Notes under the pieces: generated by a model
What the model saw: the letters and a program-made list of their open reading frames with translations, nothing else
What the model was told of the DNA's origin: nothing
The model's database searches: none
Translations under genes and position numbers: made by a program
NCBI RefSeq assembly: GCF_036884655.1
Contig: NC_088340.1
Coordinates: 248,001 to 312,000, forward strand
DNA: 64,000 nt
From: Musa acuminata AAA Group
Taxonomy: Eukaryota > Streptophyta > Magnoliopsida > Zingiberales > Musaceae
Direction of reading: 5' to 3'
Part shown: one piece after another, positions 1 through 12,400 of the stretch
Position numbering within the stretch: the first letter of the stretch is position 1
Layout: each line of letters begins with the position of its first letter

Positions 1-157
1 TAAAGCTGCCGTTAAAGTTGGTTGAGGAGACAGCGACACGGCGTCTTCTCACGGTGTCGGCTGGCGCGAGATGCCGTCTAAGTTAACGGCGACGTTAGCT
101 CCGTACGGAGAAGCGAAGAGAGAGAGAGAGAGAGAGGAGATATCCGATGTCGCCCCC

Positions 158-164
158 TATAAAA
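158..164 (+). promoter_or_regulatory. Probable TATA box of the pectate lyase gene
   Basis: A TATAAAA motif lies 85 bases before the ATG at 243, a suitable distance for a short 5' leader. An in-frame ATG at 147 lies upstream of this motif. If this is the working TATA box, that ATG would not be transcribed, which supports the start at 243. A short GA repeat (about 118-137) lies just upstream of the motif. No other feature is seen in the first 240 bases. Confidence 0.5.
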
Positions 165-242
165 AAAGGCGATCCCGCTGCGATGTTCTCAGCAACTGCC
201 GCTCTAAGAGCTTCTCCTAGCATAGAGAAAGAGAGGGCGGCA

Positions 243-3200
243 ATGGCGGTGTGTTCGAGATCGAATCCCACACTACTATTGCTGCTGCTTGTTGGGTTGA
301 TGGTGGCCTTAGCAGGAGGTTTGGGATGGACCGGAAGCGAGAGATCCTCTGATTCGAGGTGCGTTTCCATCGTCTTCGAGCTTCTTCCCCCGAAACGGGA
401 ATGTTTGGGTTTGAACATGGCGCTCCTGTTTGGAGCAGAGCCCCATAGATCGGATTAAGACTGTCCTCACGAGTTCTGTCTTTCTCGGGCTTGTTGCAGG
501 AATGGCGGAGCTTCCCGGAGGATCTCGAGAGAGGCCGCCGCCACGAGCGCCGCTTCTTCCATGGAGGCGAGGTGAGCGCGGAACTCCCAGTTCAGTTTCC
601 CCTGGGACTCGTTTCTTGAACGATCTGGGCCATTCCAATTGATCCACAAGAAATCAGGGCCCGCCCCCTCGATCACCGTTTAATTCGTTCCAATCGCTCT
701 TTATTGGTTCTTCGTCGTCACCATCATCGCTTTCTCTAAATCACATCACGGATTCCTTCTCTTCTCGATTCCGATCCCTCTTCCCGCTTGGTCGCCTCTT
801 CGTCGGCGTTCAGTTAGGTTTTTATCCCCCCACATTTTTTGGACTTCGATTCTGTGATTGACCGACCACCTCCAAGTGTCGATTTCTTTCTGTGTTAATA
901 TGTGACTTGCTCACCCCTCGCATGCTTAATCTTGTGCTAGGACTGCAACTAAGATGGCAGAAGCCGCAGTTGATGACCCGGAAGAGGTTGCTTCCGCTGT
1001 TCACATGTAAGTCTGTACCACCTCATTATATTTGTTGACAATATTTACCGACATAAATATTTAATGATGGAATAAGATCGAAAAAAAAAATGATGATATC
1101 AGAGTGAAATGTCTGTATTCAGAACTTCTTTTAAAAAAGTTATAAATTAAGATCATATCTTTTCAAGTGGAGTAAGCTCTTAGATGGACTTATATTGGTC
1201 GGAGATTTAAGAGTATGCTCATGTAAAAAAGATATATATATATAGTTCATATTTGTTTACTCAATTGTTTTTGTTCTTCTTTTCTTACATCGTCAAATAT
1301 AATATCATTTTTCTATCTTGGAACTCTCGGGCTGTTTCAAGTTCGAGGATCAGAACTAGTCGCTCTCATGCGTTCTGTTTTGTTCATGGGTCTCTTCGTG
1401 TACAAAAGAATACATATCTCAGAGAAAAAAAAAGAAAAAAAACTTTTATTCATTATTTTTGTTGCTTTTTCTTTATGAAATTATTTCCTTTCTTGAATCG
1501 CTGTGACTCCTTCCCACGACCAGAATTAATTGTCCACATGCGCTCTTTCTTGTTCATGGCCATTTGATGATCCCTCGACGTGTTCGATTTGCAATCTGGA
1601 GGCCTACGTACAGGCGAACACTGTTGTTACCAGTTCTCACTAATAATTCCACCTTTGCATGGCATGCGCGATGCATCACCTTGGTTCTTCCGAGTAATAC
1701 AAAGCTACCATCTTGCATCAACAGCAGCCTTTTTGCCATTCCTCGCATGATCAGCTAGCTCACACAGTTGTGGTGGACCCAGAGAAACTTTTACTTGAAA
1801 GGTGCTGCAGTAGGTCTCCGATATGATCCTTGTTCTTCTGAAATGACCCTACCAGCTTTTCCTTGCAGCTGACTGATTGATCGATATATTCTGACGTTTA
1901 TAGCCTCTATCGATTTACAAGTGTTGGTTTCTGTGGATTCAGCCGGTACTTGTGATACATAGTCTCAGTAGCAGGCATAAGTCCTCCATTGAGTTCACTT
2001 TTTGCTGACAGGAGCATAAGCAACAGCACAGCTCGGAGGTCTCTTGGTTATCTGTCGTGCGGCACAGGCAACCCAATCGACGACTGCTGGCGGTGCGATC
2101 CCGACTGGCATCTTAACCGGAAAACGCTGGCTGACTGCGGGATTGGCTTCGGCCGCAATGCCATCGGCGGCCGTGACGGCGAATTCTACGTGGTAACGGA
2201 CTCCGGGGATGATGATCCCGTGAATCCACGCCCGGGAACACTCAGGTACGCGGTCGTCCAGGATGACCCCCTGTGGATCACTTTTGAGCGTGACATGGTG
2301 ATCACGCTCGACCAGGAGCTCATCATGAACAGTTTCAAGACCATCGATGGCCGCGGCGCAAACGTCCATATTGCCAATGGAGCTTGCATCACCATCCAGT
2401 ATGTCACCAACGTCATCATCCACGGCCTTCACATCCATGACTGCAAGCCGACCGGCAATGCCATGGTCCGCAGCTCTCCTTCGCATTATGGATGGAGAAC
2501 CATGGCTGATGGGGATGGTGTTTCCATCTTCGGCTCCAGCCATGTTTGGGTGGACCATTGCTCTCTCTCCAACTGCGCTGATGGGCTGGTTGATGCTGTC
2601 ATGGGCTCCACCGCGATTACAGTGTCCAACAACTATTTCACCCACCACAACGAGGTATCCCTCTCTTGCATTGCTCTTGTTGTATTCAGTACTGATAGCT
2701 GATCTTTCTACAAGGTGTTATTTTTATACAACATACTGGTCACCTAATCCTTTTTCTTTCACAACCTGCATGCACTATCTAAGCGAGAGATATCAAAATA
2801 TGTAGCTACGAAAATGTTAATTTCCAAATCCAACTTCAAGAGGTACTTCCTTTTTGGGATAAGAAAAATCCAACAATAAATCACCTTATTTTTCAGTACT
2901 TCTTTCTTGTTTAAGATCGATGTTATGATTGGCACTATGGAACACTGAAACAGACAAGTTGCTCTTTTAGCTTAGTGATCGTTGCTACTACTTATAGACA
3001 TTGGTAGATAAATTTAGAGGTCTGCAGTAACTGCAACTTCACTGTGCCGTGTTGCTTAATGCCTTGAACTAGGTCGATTTATCTGAGTTCTGAAAATTGT
3101 CTCTTGCCGACATTCTTGGCCAAATCGATACAGGTAATGCTTTTGGGCCACAGTGATTCTTATGAAAGAGACAAGTCCATGCAAGTTACAATCGCATTTA

Positions 3201-3820
3201 ACCATTTCGGTGAGGGACTGATTCAGAGAATGCCCAGGTAATTTACTGCATTCACGAGCACCAGAGATATAGTTCGATGCATTGTTTCCTTATATGTGCG
3301 ATTACAGGAATAACACAATTAATTGATACCAGAAGTAATCACTACAAGTGACGAATGTTTGTGGCACTTACAGGTGCAGGCATGGCTACTTCCATGTGGT
3401 AAACAATGACTACACACACTGGGAGATGTATGCCATTGGTGGGAGTGCAAGCCCGACCATCAACAGCCAGGGCAACCGATATCTTGCCCCGACCAATCCA
3501 TTCGCAAAGGAGGTACAATAAGCAACCGACCACGTTGTTTCAAGGATTTTGCTTGAATTTGGATTAATCTATTCTGTCTATACTTTTGATTTGGATAGGT
3601 AACAAAAAGGGTGGACACAGATGCAAGCTTGTGGAAGAATTGGAACTGGAGGTCTGAGGGTGACCTCCTGCTAAATGGTGCTTATTTTACCCCCTCTGGT
3701 GCAGGGGCCTCAACTAGCTACGCAAGGGCCTCCAGCCTTGGAGCCAAGTCTTCCTCAATGGTTGGCACATTGACTTCTGATGCTGGGGCCCTGTCTTGCC
3801 AAGCTGGGACACAATGCTAA
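243..3820 (+). CDS. Pectate lyase, polysaccharide lyase family 1, seven exons
   Basis: Secreted enzyme that cleaves de-esterified pectin (polygalacturonate) in the cell wall by Ca2+-dependent beta-elimination. My exon model is 243-358, 500-571, 941-1006, 2012-2654, 3134-3237, 3374-3512 and 3599-3820. All junctions are GT-AG and phases agree, giving 453 residues. Residues 1-27 form a leucine-rich signal peptide. The mature region starts the usual CWRCDPDW segment in exon 4. Family motifs are [16 protein letters not shown] (W264 onward, calcium-site aspartates), then [17 protein letters not shown], whose R331-x-P-x2-R336-x-G is the catalytic arginine motif, then HVVNN. The protein ends in GTQC. 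Length is normal for plant pectate lyases and nothing is broken. The ATG at 243 is preferred because it directly precedes the signal peptide. Confidence 0.93.
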
Positions 3821-4523
3821 GAAGGCATGCCCTGCGGCAAAATGGCATACCCAGAAGAAAGTGAATCTCTACTTGACAGTGTTACAACTTTTACGTTACA
3901 CTGTCGACGATGCCATTTCTCCAATCGCCCAACCTCCGCCTGCTTCCATAATATGGAGCGCATGCAGAAGTGTTGTTTATTCCTTTATATCTACTTTCAG
4001 TGTTTTAGCTTCTAATATTTATACTCTCCTCTTTTATTCTCTATTTCTTTACAGCTTCTTTCCTTGCAGTAAGTAAAGCGTCGTAAATAGATTTAATTAT
4101 ACATTTCTATTAGTTTCATTGCCATACATGTAAGTTTGGTGGTTGCATTGACATAATAAAGAAGAATTACATATTAGTTACGGTCTAGTCTCTGCTAGTG
4201 TTCATCTGTTCTTGTGGGCTTCTTTCCCCGCAACCGTGGTTGTTGCCTTGTGTAGAAACTGCAGAAGATATTGTGACTTCATAGGTTGTATTGTGTTGTG
4301 TATCTTTATTTTGGCATTATAATCGCTGTATTTGTGGTTGGATGTTATAAATTTTGACATAATTTTTTTTTTATAAATAAATGAACGACAGTGAAGCATC
4401 TAAAAATTGTTCTAGATAAACTAATACTATACAATGTCATGGTTCCTCAGTTCCTCAGTTCTTGATTCAGCGCAACAGAGGTCACAATTTAAGCTTATAT
4501 ACATATGGGACTAATTATGTCAT
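3821..4523. other. 3' flank of pectate lyase, no gene seen
   Basis: AT-rich sequence that probably contains the 3' UTR of the pectate lyase. Open frames here are short and resemble no family. It ends where the inverted-repeat element begins. Confidence 0.5.
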
Positions 4524-5239
4524 CTAGTTAATTACTTTTGGTAATTAGATCTTTACATAATTAACATTAAATTGATATTTTCATAATTATGAAAATAAAG
4601 CATCTAGGTCCATTTATCATAATTTTATCAGTTTTATTAATAAAAATATAAAAATAAAAAATAAAAATATAATTTAACGTTCTAGTTAGTGGTGATAGAC
4701 GATATGACAGATGATAGTGTTATTAGGAGCCATCGGTGGTTGTTGTGGATGAGAAAAGGCACGATAAGATGTGAGGATTGCTTTACATCTACGTTAGTGT
4801 CGACGTAATTGTCGAATGATCATTTCGTTGTTTTGCATCTACGTTAGTGTCAACGTAGTTGTTGAGTGATGAAAGGGTCGTTGATGTAGATGTCAAGCAG
4901 TACGGCTCTACATCTGCATCGACTTCGACATAGTTATGAAGCAATGAAAGGACCGTCGATGCTGAGCAATACCGTTTGATAATTACGTCAGCATCGACAC
5001 GGATGTAGAGTGTCCCTTACCTCTCGCAGTTGCTCTTCTCATCCACAATAACCACTCATACCTCCCAACGACATTCGCCACTACTAATTAGAACATTAAT
5101 TTATATATATATATATATTTTTTTTATTGATAGAATAGATGATATTAGGGTAAATAAACTTATATGTTTTATTTTCGTAATTATAGGAATATCAATATAA
5201 TTTTTTTAAAGGTAGGGACTCAATGATAAAGATAACTAG
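4524..5239. mobile_element. MITE-like element with long terminal inverted repeats, copy 1
   Basis: The left end (about 4524-4695) and the reverse complement of the right end (about 5080-5239) can be aligned by eye over more than 150 bases. Both begin near CTAGTTA, pass through a block like CATAATTATGAAAATAAA, and end near TTAGTGGTG or its equivalent. No protein is encoded. The interior carries repeated ACATCTACGTTAGTGTC-like modules (about 4787 and 4838). The same family occurs at 30163-30760. Long TIRs with a non-coding centre fit a non-autonomous, possibly Mutator-type or foldback, DNA transposon. Exact ends and target-site duplications were not resolved. Confidence 0.65.
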
Positions 5240-5985
5240 TTTAGTTCCCCGCCTAGCTACGCACGAATCTTGTCGAATCCGTTACCTTGCGATCCGCCGT
5301 CCATATCTTCTCCCGCCACTTCCGATGGGAATGCCTGCGTCCGCATACAAGCAACACCGCTTCGCCTTATCCTATCAATCCCATCAGCACACATAGAGTG
5401 TATATATGCGCATAACTATATTTATGCGCGTGATTGGCGACCAAACCCTCCCCATAACTGCACGTGTTGCTTTGACGCTTTTTCCTTGTCTGCGCTTGAT
5501 ATCGACGAGATATCGAAAAGATGGAGAAGGCGATCGATCGGCAGCAGGTTCTCCTCCAGCATCTCCGGCCCTCCCCTTCTTCTGCCGCCGGTGGTTCGCC
5601 TTTGATCTTGGTGAGAGGCTTCCCTCGTTCTCTTTCGATCGGAGAGTCCATGGATCGGTTGGGTTTGTTTTCGTGGTGTGGTAAATCGCCATGTCAGAGG
5701 GGACTCTTGGTTCGTTTGTTGCTTGTTTGGGTTGGTCGCCTGATCTGAGGGTTGGGTTCTGGGTTTGAATAGTTGGATGGTTGGCTTTGTGAGGGAAAAT
5801 TAGGTTTCTTTTCTGGTTTAGACACCTAGTTCAATTGGGCCCTTCTAAATCTTGATTACAGGCTTCTTTCTGTACCGCTAGCGACAGTGCGGCCTATCAG
5901 AGGAACGCTTGCTTTGGGGATGACGTCGTGGTTGTCGCGTAAGTTATTATATGTTGATCCATTCTCAGTACTCAAGGCCAATTCG

Positions 5986-6475
5986 TTTCTTTCTTTAGGT
6001 TCTGTTAATCTTCGGAATTGGTCCCGCGTAGTTTTTTAGAAGCTCGTGGCGTGACTTTAACTGTTAAACGAAAATAAACCGCCAATCTTTTGTTAGGGAA
6101 GAAAATTAAGTTTCCTTTTTTAGGTTGTGCTACTCTTTACAGTTGGTTCTTGTAGATTTTTAGAAGCTCGTAGCATCACTTAACTCTTAAACGATAAGAA
6201 ATTGTAAATGTTTTTGTTATGGAAGAAAAAATTGTTTCTTTCTTTGGGTTGTGTTTATCTTTGGAATTTGTTGTGTATAGGTTTTTAAAAGCTCATGGCA
6301 TGACTGAACTGTTAGATGAGAACTGTAAATCTTTTGTTAGGGAAGAAAAAAATTGTTTCTTTCTTTAGATTTTTTGACGATCATAAATGGTTGTGTAGAT
6401 TTCTAGAAGCTCGTAGCATGACTTAACTGTTAGATGAGAAGAAACTGTCGTTCATTTGTTAGGGAAGAACGGAAC
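5986..6475 (+). repeat. Four tandem copies of a ~120 bp intronic unit
   Basis: Inside intron 2 of the thiolase pseudogene a unit recurs about four times (starts near 5986, 6114, 6236 and 6358). Each copy has TTTCTTTCTTTAGGTT-like, TAGAAGCTCGTAGCATGACTT-like and TTTGTTAGGGAAGAA blocks in the same order. Copies differ by scattered substitutions and small indels. It resembles a local minisatellite expansion of intron sequence that includes acceptor-like TTTAG motifs. Confidence 0.75.
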
Positions 6476-8009
6476 GATCACACACTGGAAAATAAATTTT
6501 AAAATTTGGTCATAATGATGCTTTTCTCCAGTTGCCTAAAAATCCTGTGTGGTTTATTGGCAAAAGTAACGAAGCATTCTAAAGCAAATTAGTAACATAC
6601 ACGAAAAATCTGCTTTTTAGCCATGAAGATTACGTACCATTTGACCTATGCACTTGCAATAGTGTTAACCATGTTGCTTCTTACCTCATTTCTAAATGCA
6701 GACAAGTTGATAGAGTGAACTGCTGCTGCCTAAAATGAAGAGAAAGTTGGTTCAACTATCAATACCTTCTGCCAAAGATCTATGTAACCAATATGCTTCA
6801 TTCCAAAACTTTAGGCCATTGATGATTTGCCATTTTTTCCCTAAATTTTGCTCCTGTTGGGTTTTGAGTACTTCAATGCTGGGATTTTTCTGACTTTTGT
6901 CACTAGCCAGTAGGGCCTTCTTATTCCTTTGTGCAGCATATTGGTCACCGTGATTTGCTATAAATTATCACATTATGTATTTTTTTCAATAATCTCTGTT
7001 CAATGTTTCTCAATCCTACTACCCTATATTATAGTGCATACCGAACTGCAATTTGCAAGTCTGAGATAGGGGGTTTCAAGGATATATACCCTAAGGAACT
7101 GCTTACTGCTGAGCTGAAGGTCTGTTTTTCTCATATTTGTGTTTCATGACATAGTGACTACAGAATGGAGATAATGTTGGAATCATTTTCTCTCTTTTAG
7201 GCGTTGTTGGATAAAACTAGTCTGAATCCAAATGAAGTTGGTGATATTGTGGTTGGTGCTGTACTGGCACCAGGCTCTCAAAGAGCAACTGAATTCAAGA
7301 TGGCAGCATTCTATGCTGGTTTTCCTGGTACTTTGACTCCCTGTTTTTTCTGCCATTGATGGCATTTTATGTACATTATTGTAACATCTTACAGCATGAA
7401 TTTTTCTTTCCCCCATAGAAACTGTTCCAGTAAGAACAGTGAACAGACAGTTCTCATCAGGCCTTCAGGCAGTTGCTGATGTTGCTGCTGCTATTAAAGC
7501 TGGATTCTATGATATTGGTAAAAATATTTTGGTTTACCACTTTTATGCTTGCATAATAGTTCCAGGAATTGGTGCTGGGTTAGAATCGATGACTGCAAAT
7601 ATGTTGTCTTGGGAGGGTTCAATAAACCCAAAGGTATGTTCTTTGATCCTTGTTCAGTTCTCAGTTAGTTTCTGCATTTCTGTCTTCTACTACATGCTTT
7701 TGTCTTTGAGTGCTTTAGGTAAACAAGTTTCAAAAAGCCCAAGATTGTCTGCTCCCCATGGGAATTACGTCTGAGAATGTTGCTTATCAATTTGGTGTGG
7801 CAAGACAAGAACAAGATCAGGCTGCTGTGAGTCTGTGGACATTGATTATATTCGTCCTATTAATAAATTTGTCATCTTAAATTCATTCTTACGATATTTT
7901 TCTTTGTTCAGGTTGAATCTCATATGAAGGCAGCTGCTGCAACTGCTTCTGGTAAATTTAAAGAAGAAATAATTCCAGTGACCACAAAGGTGAATTATCC
8001 TATTTCAAC

Positions 8010-8011
<2 letters not shown>

Positions 8012-8045
<34 letters not shown>
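8012..8045 (+). repeat. (CT)n microsatellite
   Basis: About 17 CT units in intron 8 of the thiolase pseudogene. Confidence 0.95.
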
Positions 8046-8046
<1 letters not shown>

Positions 8047-8518
8047 ATTTGGTAATTAAATATATTTTGGCCTTGAATCATTAAATAACTGTAGCATTCC
8101 AACATATACCATGTGAAAGTAATTACCGTTGCCCTCAGTTTAAAGCTGTTGCACCTGTCTTCCCTTGGGTGTGTGGTTTTGATGATATGGTTTACTTCTT
8201 GAAGATTGTAGACCCAAAAACTGGGGATGAAATGCAGGTGACAATTTCTGTGGTTGATGGAATCTGACCAGAAACGTCTCTATCTGGTTTGGCAAAGCTA
8301 AAACCAGTTTTAAGAAGGATGGAGGTACAACTGCTGGTAATAGAGTGTTTCTTTTATGTGATAAATTTGTTACCAGCTAGTTCTTTATTAGTGGTTATTA
8401 AGACGGAATAATATATTGTAGGCAATTCAAGCCAAGTAAGTGATGGTGCTGGAGCAGTCCTCTTGATGAGGAGAGATGTAGCAATGCAAAAAGGGTTTCC
8501 TATACTTGGTGTATTCAG

Positions 8519-8945
8519 GTTAAATTTCCTTCATTTCACTAACAAAACTAATTTATTCTTGTACTAGTTTTCTATATCAATCATCCATGTCAATGACAAT
8601 GGTTGCTTGAGGTCTTGCTCATTGCTTAATTGAGCTTATGTTGTACATGCATGTGCGCACACACAAGAAAAGAAAGGAAGAAAGAGAAGGTATACAAGTT
8701 GTCTTGTATGCATTTTCTCAGACGCAGATCAATTCTTCCTTAGCCGACTCGGTATATGCTCATATAGTGTATGATTTGTTGGATGCCATAGGGAGTGTAT
8801 TTGTAGCTTTACTGAGGTAATGATATGAAAAACAGTTTCGGTATGAGGCTGACCTTATAACTAGTGGTTATGTGATAAGTTCAAGTTTGAAGGGAAACAC
8901 ACCTAAATAATATGTTTTTCTTAGTCATGCGTGCTTGTGGCATAT
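8519..8945. other. Sequence between thiolase remnant and retroelement
   Basis: Starts with an intact GT donor after the last thiolase exon and looks like intron sequence. No further thiolase exon is recognised before the LTR at 8946. Confidence 0.5.
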
Positions 8946-9392
8946 TGTCACGGACAAAGTTTTAAACAGGATGTTTGATGTAATACCTATGTATATTCGT
9001 GTCTTTCTGTTTGTTCATGCTTTGTACAGCATGTAGAGGAATGATCAAAGGCTTAACAACCCCATTTTAGTTGGGTTTGGTGGCCTTCTTAGGCTTGTAA
9101 ATAAAGGTTATGTCATGTGGACACTTGCGAGAGTTATTCGGTCTGTAATGGACCATTTTGACCCTTTGTTGTGTAACTGTTCAGAGCTTGTAATGTCTGT
9201 TTGTAATTTGCATTGTCAATGAAGTGTTTTCGGAAATGTTTGCTTGTGGATCCCGAGTGAGGCATTTTTTCTAACCCGTTTTTTCTTTTGTGGGTCCTAA
9301 GGGACCATGGGAGGCTTCGGGAAGGCTGACCTTTGCGGACGGACACGTAAGGGTGCCGCACGACTTAGGCAAAACCAGCTAAGTCCGTGACA
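8946..9392 (+). repeat. 5' LTR
   Basis: 447 bases, TG...CA ends, with a 10-base perfect terminal inverted repeat TGTCACGGAC / GTCCGTGACA. It is followed by the tRNA primer-binding site. Confidence 0.9.
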
Positions 9393-9395
9393 GAT

Positions 9396-9407
9396 GGTAT
9401 CAGAGCG
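9396..9407 (+). other. Primer-binding site (initiator Met tRNA type)
   Basis: TGGTATCAGAGC is the standard plant retrotransposon primer-binding sequence. Its position sets the element's orientation as plus. Confidence 0.9.
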
Positions 9408-12400
9408 GGACAAGCACTCATAGAAACACTTGACGTGCAAACGAGGGGGACCTAGCGGGGCTGCGTTGAGGGCAGTCAGCACACGTGCGACCGTTTGGGG
9501 GAAAATGGGCATGGAGATGTAGGAAAAAGGAGTCGCTCGAAGGAGCGGGCATCTGAGATTGGCATTCAGAGAAATGGCCAACCCTTCGTGCAAGAGGCAC
9601 CACGAGAACAAGCAAGCTGGGAAGAATGTGGAGCGCACAAAGGGTGGGATGGCTGAGTTCGAGCTACGGCTCGACGTTGACAACTATACTTGATGGTCCT
9701 CAAGGCAAGCGAGGCGCTTGGTAAAGGTTGAGACCATGCAAGGTGGAATGAGTTGCTCAGCGACCGAAAGAGTTGTGCAAAGTTCACAGAGGTGAGGGAA
9801 ATTGCTAACTCGAAGAATTCGGTACTCATGCATGGGCTTGTATGCGGACGATGGATTGTTCGTGGTCATCCCAAGGCGACCGAAACTCGGTGTCATGGAG
9901 CATTGAAACTTTCTCTTCGGCATGTGAAGGATACGTCCGTAGGAGGCTGAAGTGTGCAGTGAGTTCAGCATGTTGCTAAGCCTTGAGTGGTGCAGCGGGG
10001 ACTGTATTGACGTAGAGTCGCAATTTAGCAAGTGCGTTTGCAGGAGGCAGAACAATGCGCAGTTTGTTCAGCAAATCAGAGTAGTCCAAGGGGATGGTGG
10101 TCTTCGAAACAAAGAGAGATGTTGCTCCAACGGGATAGATATCCAGGAGGGATAGATCTCGGTTTCTCCAGAGGGAGAATCATGTGCAATAGACTGCACA
10201 TGTTGAGGAGGAGTACCTCAACAAACAACAACTCCACGAAGCTCAATGGACCGAGCAAGCGACGAGGAGTCGTCGCATGATCTCGCTTGAGAGAATGCAT
10301 TAGTGGATGCATTGCGAGATCAAGTGGGGGAGCGATCTAAGGCAACACAAATGAAGGCACGCTTGGAGTCAATATGGAGATCGGACTCAAGGGAGGGCTG
10401 ACCCGTGGAATGGTGGGCGTAAGGGCCACCATTAACTCAATGCAAAACGAGGAGCGGAGCAACTTGGGTGTAACTTGGCGAAGTACCCAAGTCGCATGAA
10501 GGGAGCTAGCATAGAAGATGACACATGGAGCGGAGGCACATAGCTTTCCTTCGACATAGGTCAAGGACATAAACTATTGCAGAGGCAAGATCAGGATCAT
10601 GTTGTTCCATGGGTCCTTCATTCTGATTGAGCGAACTCATCTTGCATGGTGCCAAAGACGAAGGGAGCTTCTGGGCACATGCACCTTATCTCGGAAAAGC
10701 ATTTGATGGAGAAACAAAGACGACTCAACTTGCCGAGGCAAAGTTGGGTTCAGAAGGTCTTGACACGGGGCAAGAGGACGCGGAGACGCGTACTCTTGAA
10801 GAATATGCCACAGTGTTGCCAGTCAAGTTGCCAGGCAGGAAGCGGTGCGCAGCGGAGATTATGCTGGTAGGGGCAGAGGCCCAGGATCCAGACAATGGTG
10901 TACTAATTACAGCGAAGTCGGTGGACTTCGGGAGCTACTAGGCGACGGACTGTCCTAGAGCGGTGCTTTATCTAGGTGTGACCCAAGAGTGGGTGGATGA
11001 AGGTCGATTGCCAAAGGAGCGAACAAAATCATAGATGGAAGAGACCCTGCGATGTATTGGCAGATGCCACACATAGAGGGATCACAATTCGAGTTCATCC
11101 TACAAGGATCAGAATGCAATAGAGATGCCACCAGGAGGCGACATGGTGCAGCGGATCGTGGTGAAACAGTTCGTGGCAATGCGATACACACGACATAGTC
11201 CCGTGAGGGACTAGATTATACGAAGGTATGATCGGGAGCTATTGGAAGCTCCACTTCGGTGAATAACACGACGGTAAGAAGGGCTATGGATTCAAGGAGT
11301 GAAGGCCATGGTACCCCAGAGGCGGGTCTTCCGTGCATGCATCGAGTTTTGCATTGGATGAAAGCCTTGGTCATCAGCATATGGGGGTTGTGTTCCATCA
11401 ATGGAAAAGTTCGAATGCAAGTACCGGTGAGTCTCATGGGAGGGACTTGATTATGCAGAGGTATGATCGAAGTAGCTGGAGAGTTGGACTGCTCCAGAGC
11501 CAATATTCGCTCAAGGGAGCTCGGCAAGTTAAAGGACAAGGTTGAGTAAGCGAACGTTACTACCAAGGAAGCTAAGGAGAACAAAATCGGTGCAAATCCT
11601 ACAACGTGATGGTAGAGGCCATGCATGAGAGTTGCAGTCTGTCTTTCCATCGACCAAAGGGAGCTGTTTGGAGAACACAGAGATGTTGAAGCAGTGGGTC
11701 GAAAGGGGCGAGGAAGCGACGACGAGTCCAGAGGGACTTAGCTACCCAAAATCAAGCATCAGTTAGAATTGAGGTGGACTCGGAGGAGTGCCACAGAGAC
11801 ATATCTACTGATCGTGAAGAAAAGGGATGCAGATCCGAGGCGACGGATAGTAGGGCCATGGGCATGACAGCGCCATGGTACCGCAGAGGCGGGACTTCCG
11901 TGAAAATCATTGATCCCTTGCTCTCATGGAGGGAGAGCACTTGGTCGTGAAAGGGGCCGAGGAGGTGGAGCATGCAGAGGCAAACTCCAAGTACCGAGAC
12001 AAGGCTGAAGGGCAGAGGCCAAGGAACTTCGTACGACCGGTGTCAACGAGCTTCTCATCAAGATAGCCGAAAGTGATGGACTTCGGGTCATGCAAGAGTG
12101 CACGACCAAGGAACGAAGCAAGCAGTACGCGGTGCTGTACCTTTGCTACTCAGTGGAGTAGGCGGCCGGGTTGATGGAGAAGACGGTACAATCCCAGAGG
12201 TGACCAAAACTATTAGAGACTTACTCCAAGTTGGGGTGAAAACTTCATGCATTCCAGAAGTTCGATTGCATTGAGAAGGTGAATCACAGTAACTAACTCA
12301 ACGCAAGGAGTGCAAACACTTCAAGTGCTTCAGAATTGTGAGCAAAGAGCAGGCGAAGGCCAGTACCCAGCTCGATGCATGGAGTACAACCTCGAGGAGG

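Larger units (their letters stand above)
5521..8518 (+). pseudogene. 3-ketoacyl-CoA thiolase (peroxisomal KAT) pseudogene, 3'-truncated
   Basis: Intact plant KAT enzymes carry out the last step of peroxisomal fatty-acid beta-oxidation. Ten exon remnants match the family in order: 5521-5610 (MEKAIDRQQVLLQHLRP, the PTS2-type presequence), 5862-5938, 7035-7119, 7201-7327, 7419-7517, 7566-7633, 7719-7826, 7912-7989, 8205-8336 and 8422-8518 (ending LGVFR). Three lesions are visible. The nucleophile Cys in the NRQCSSGLQA motif is Phe (TTC at 7451, residue 138). An in-frame TGA stands at 8265 where Arg is expected, consistent with CGA to TGA. One T is missing near 8310. The remaining C-terminal part, with the NEAFA, NGGA and CIGTGMG active-site blocks, is not found before or after the downstream retroelement. 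Splice sites remain intact, so decay may be recent. Confidence 0.9.

Noticed and set aside
147..242. Upstream in-frame ATG for the pectate lyase at 147
   Set aside because: The TATA-like motif at 158-164 lies after it, and the ATG at 243 sits directly before the signal peptide.
9134..12121. Many 60-144 codon frames inside the LTR element
   Set aside because: None shows gag, protease, RT, integrase or RNase H motifs, and they overlap in several frames on both strands.
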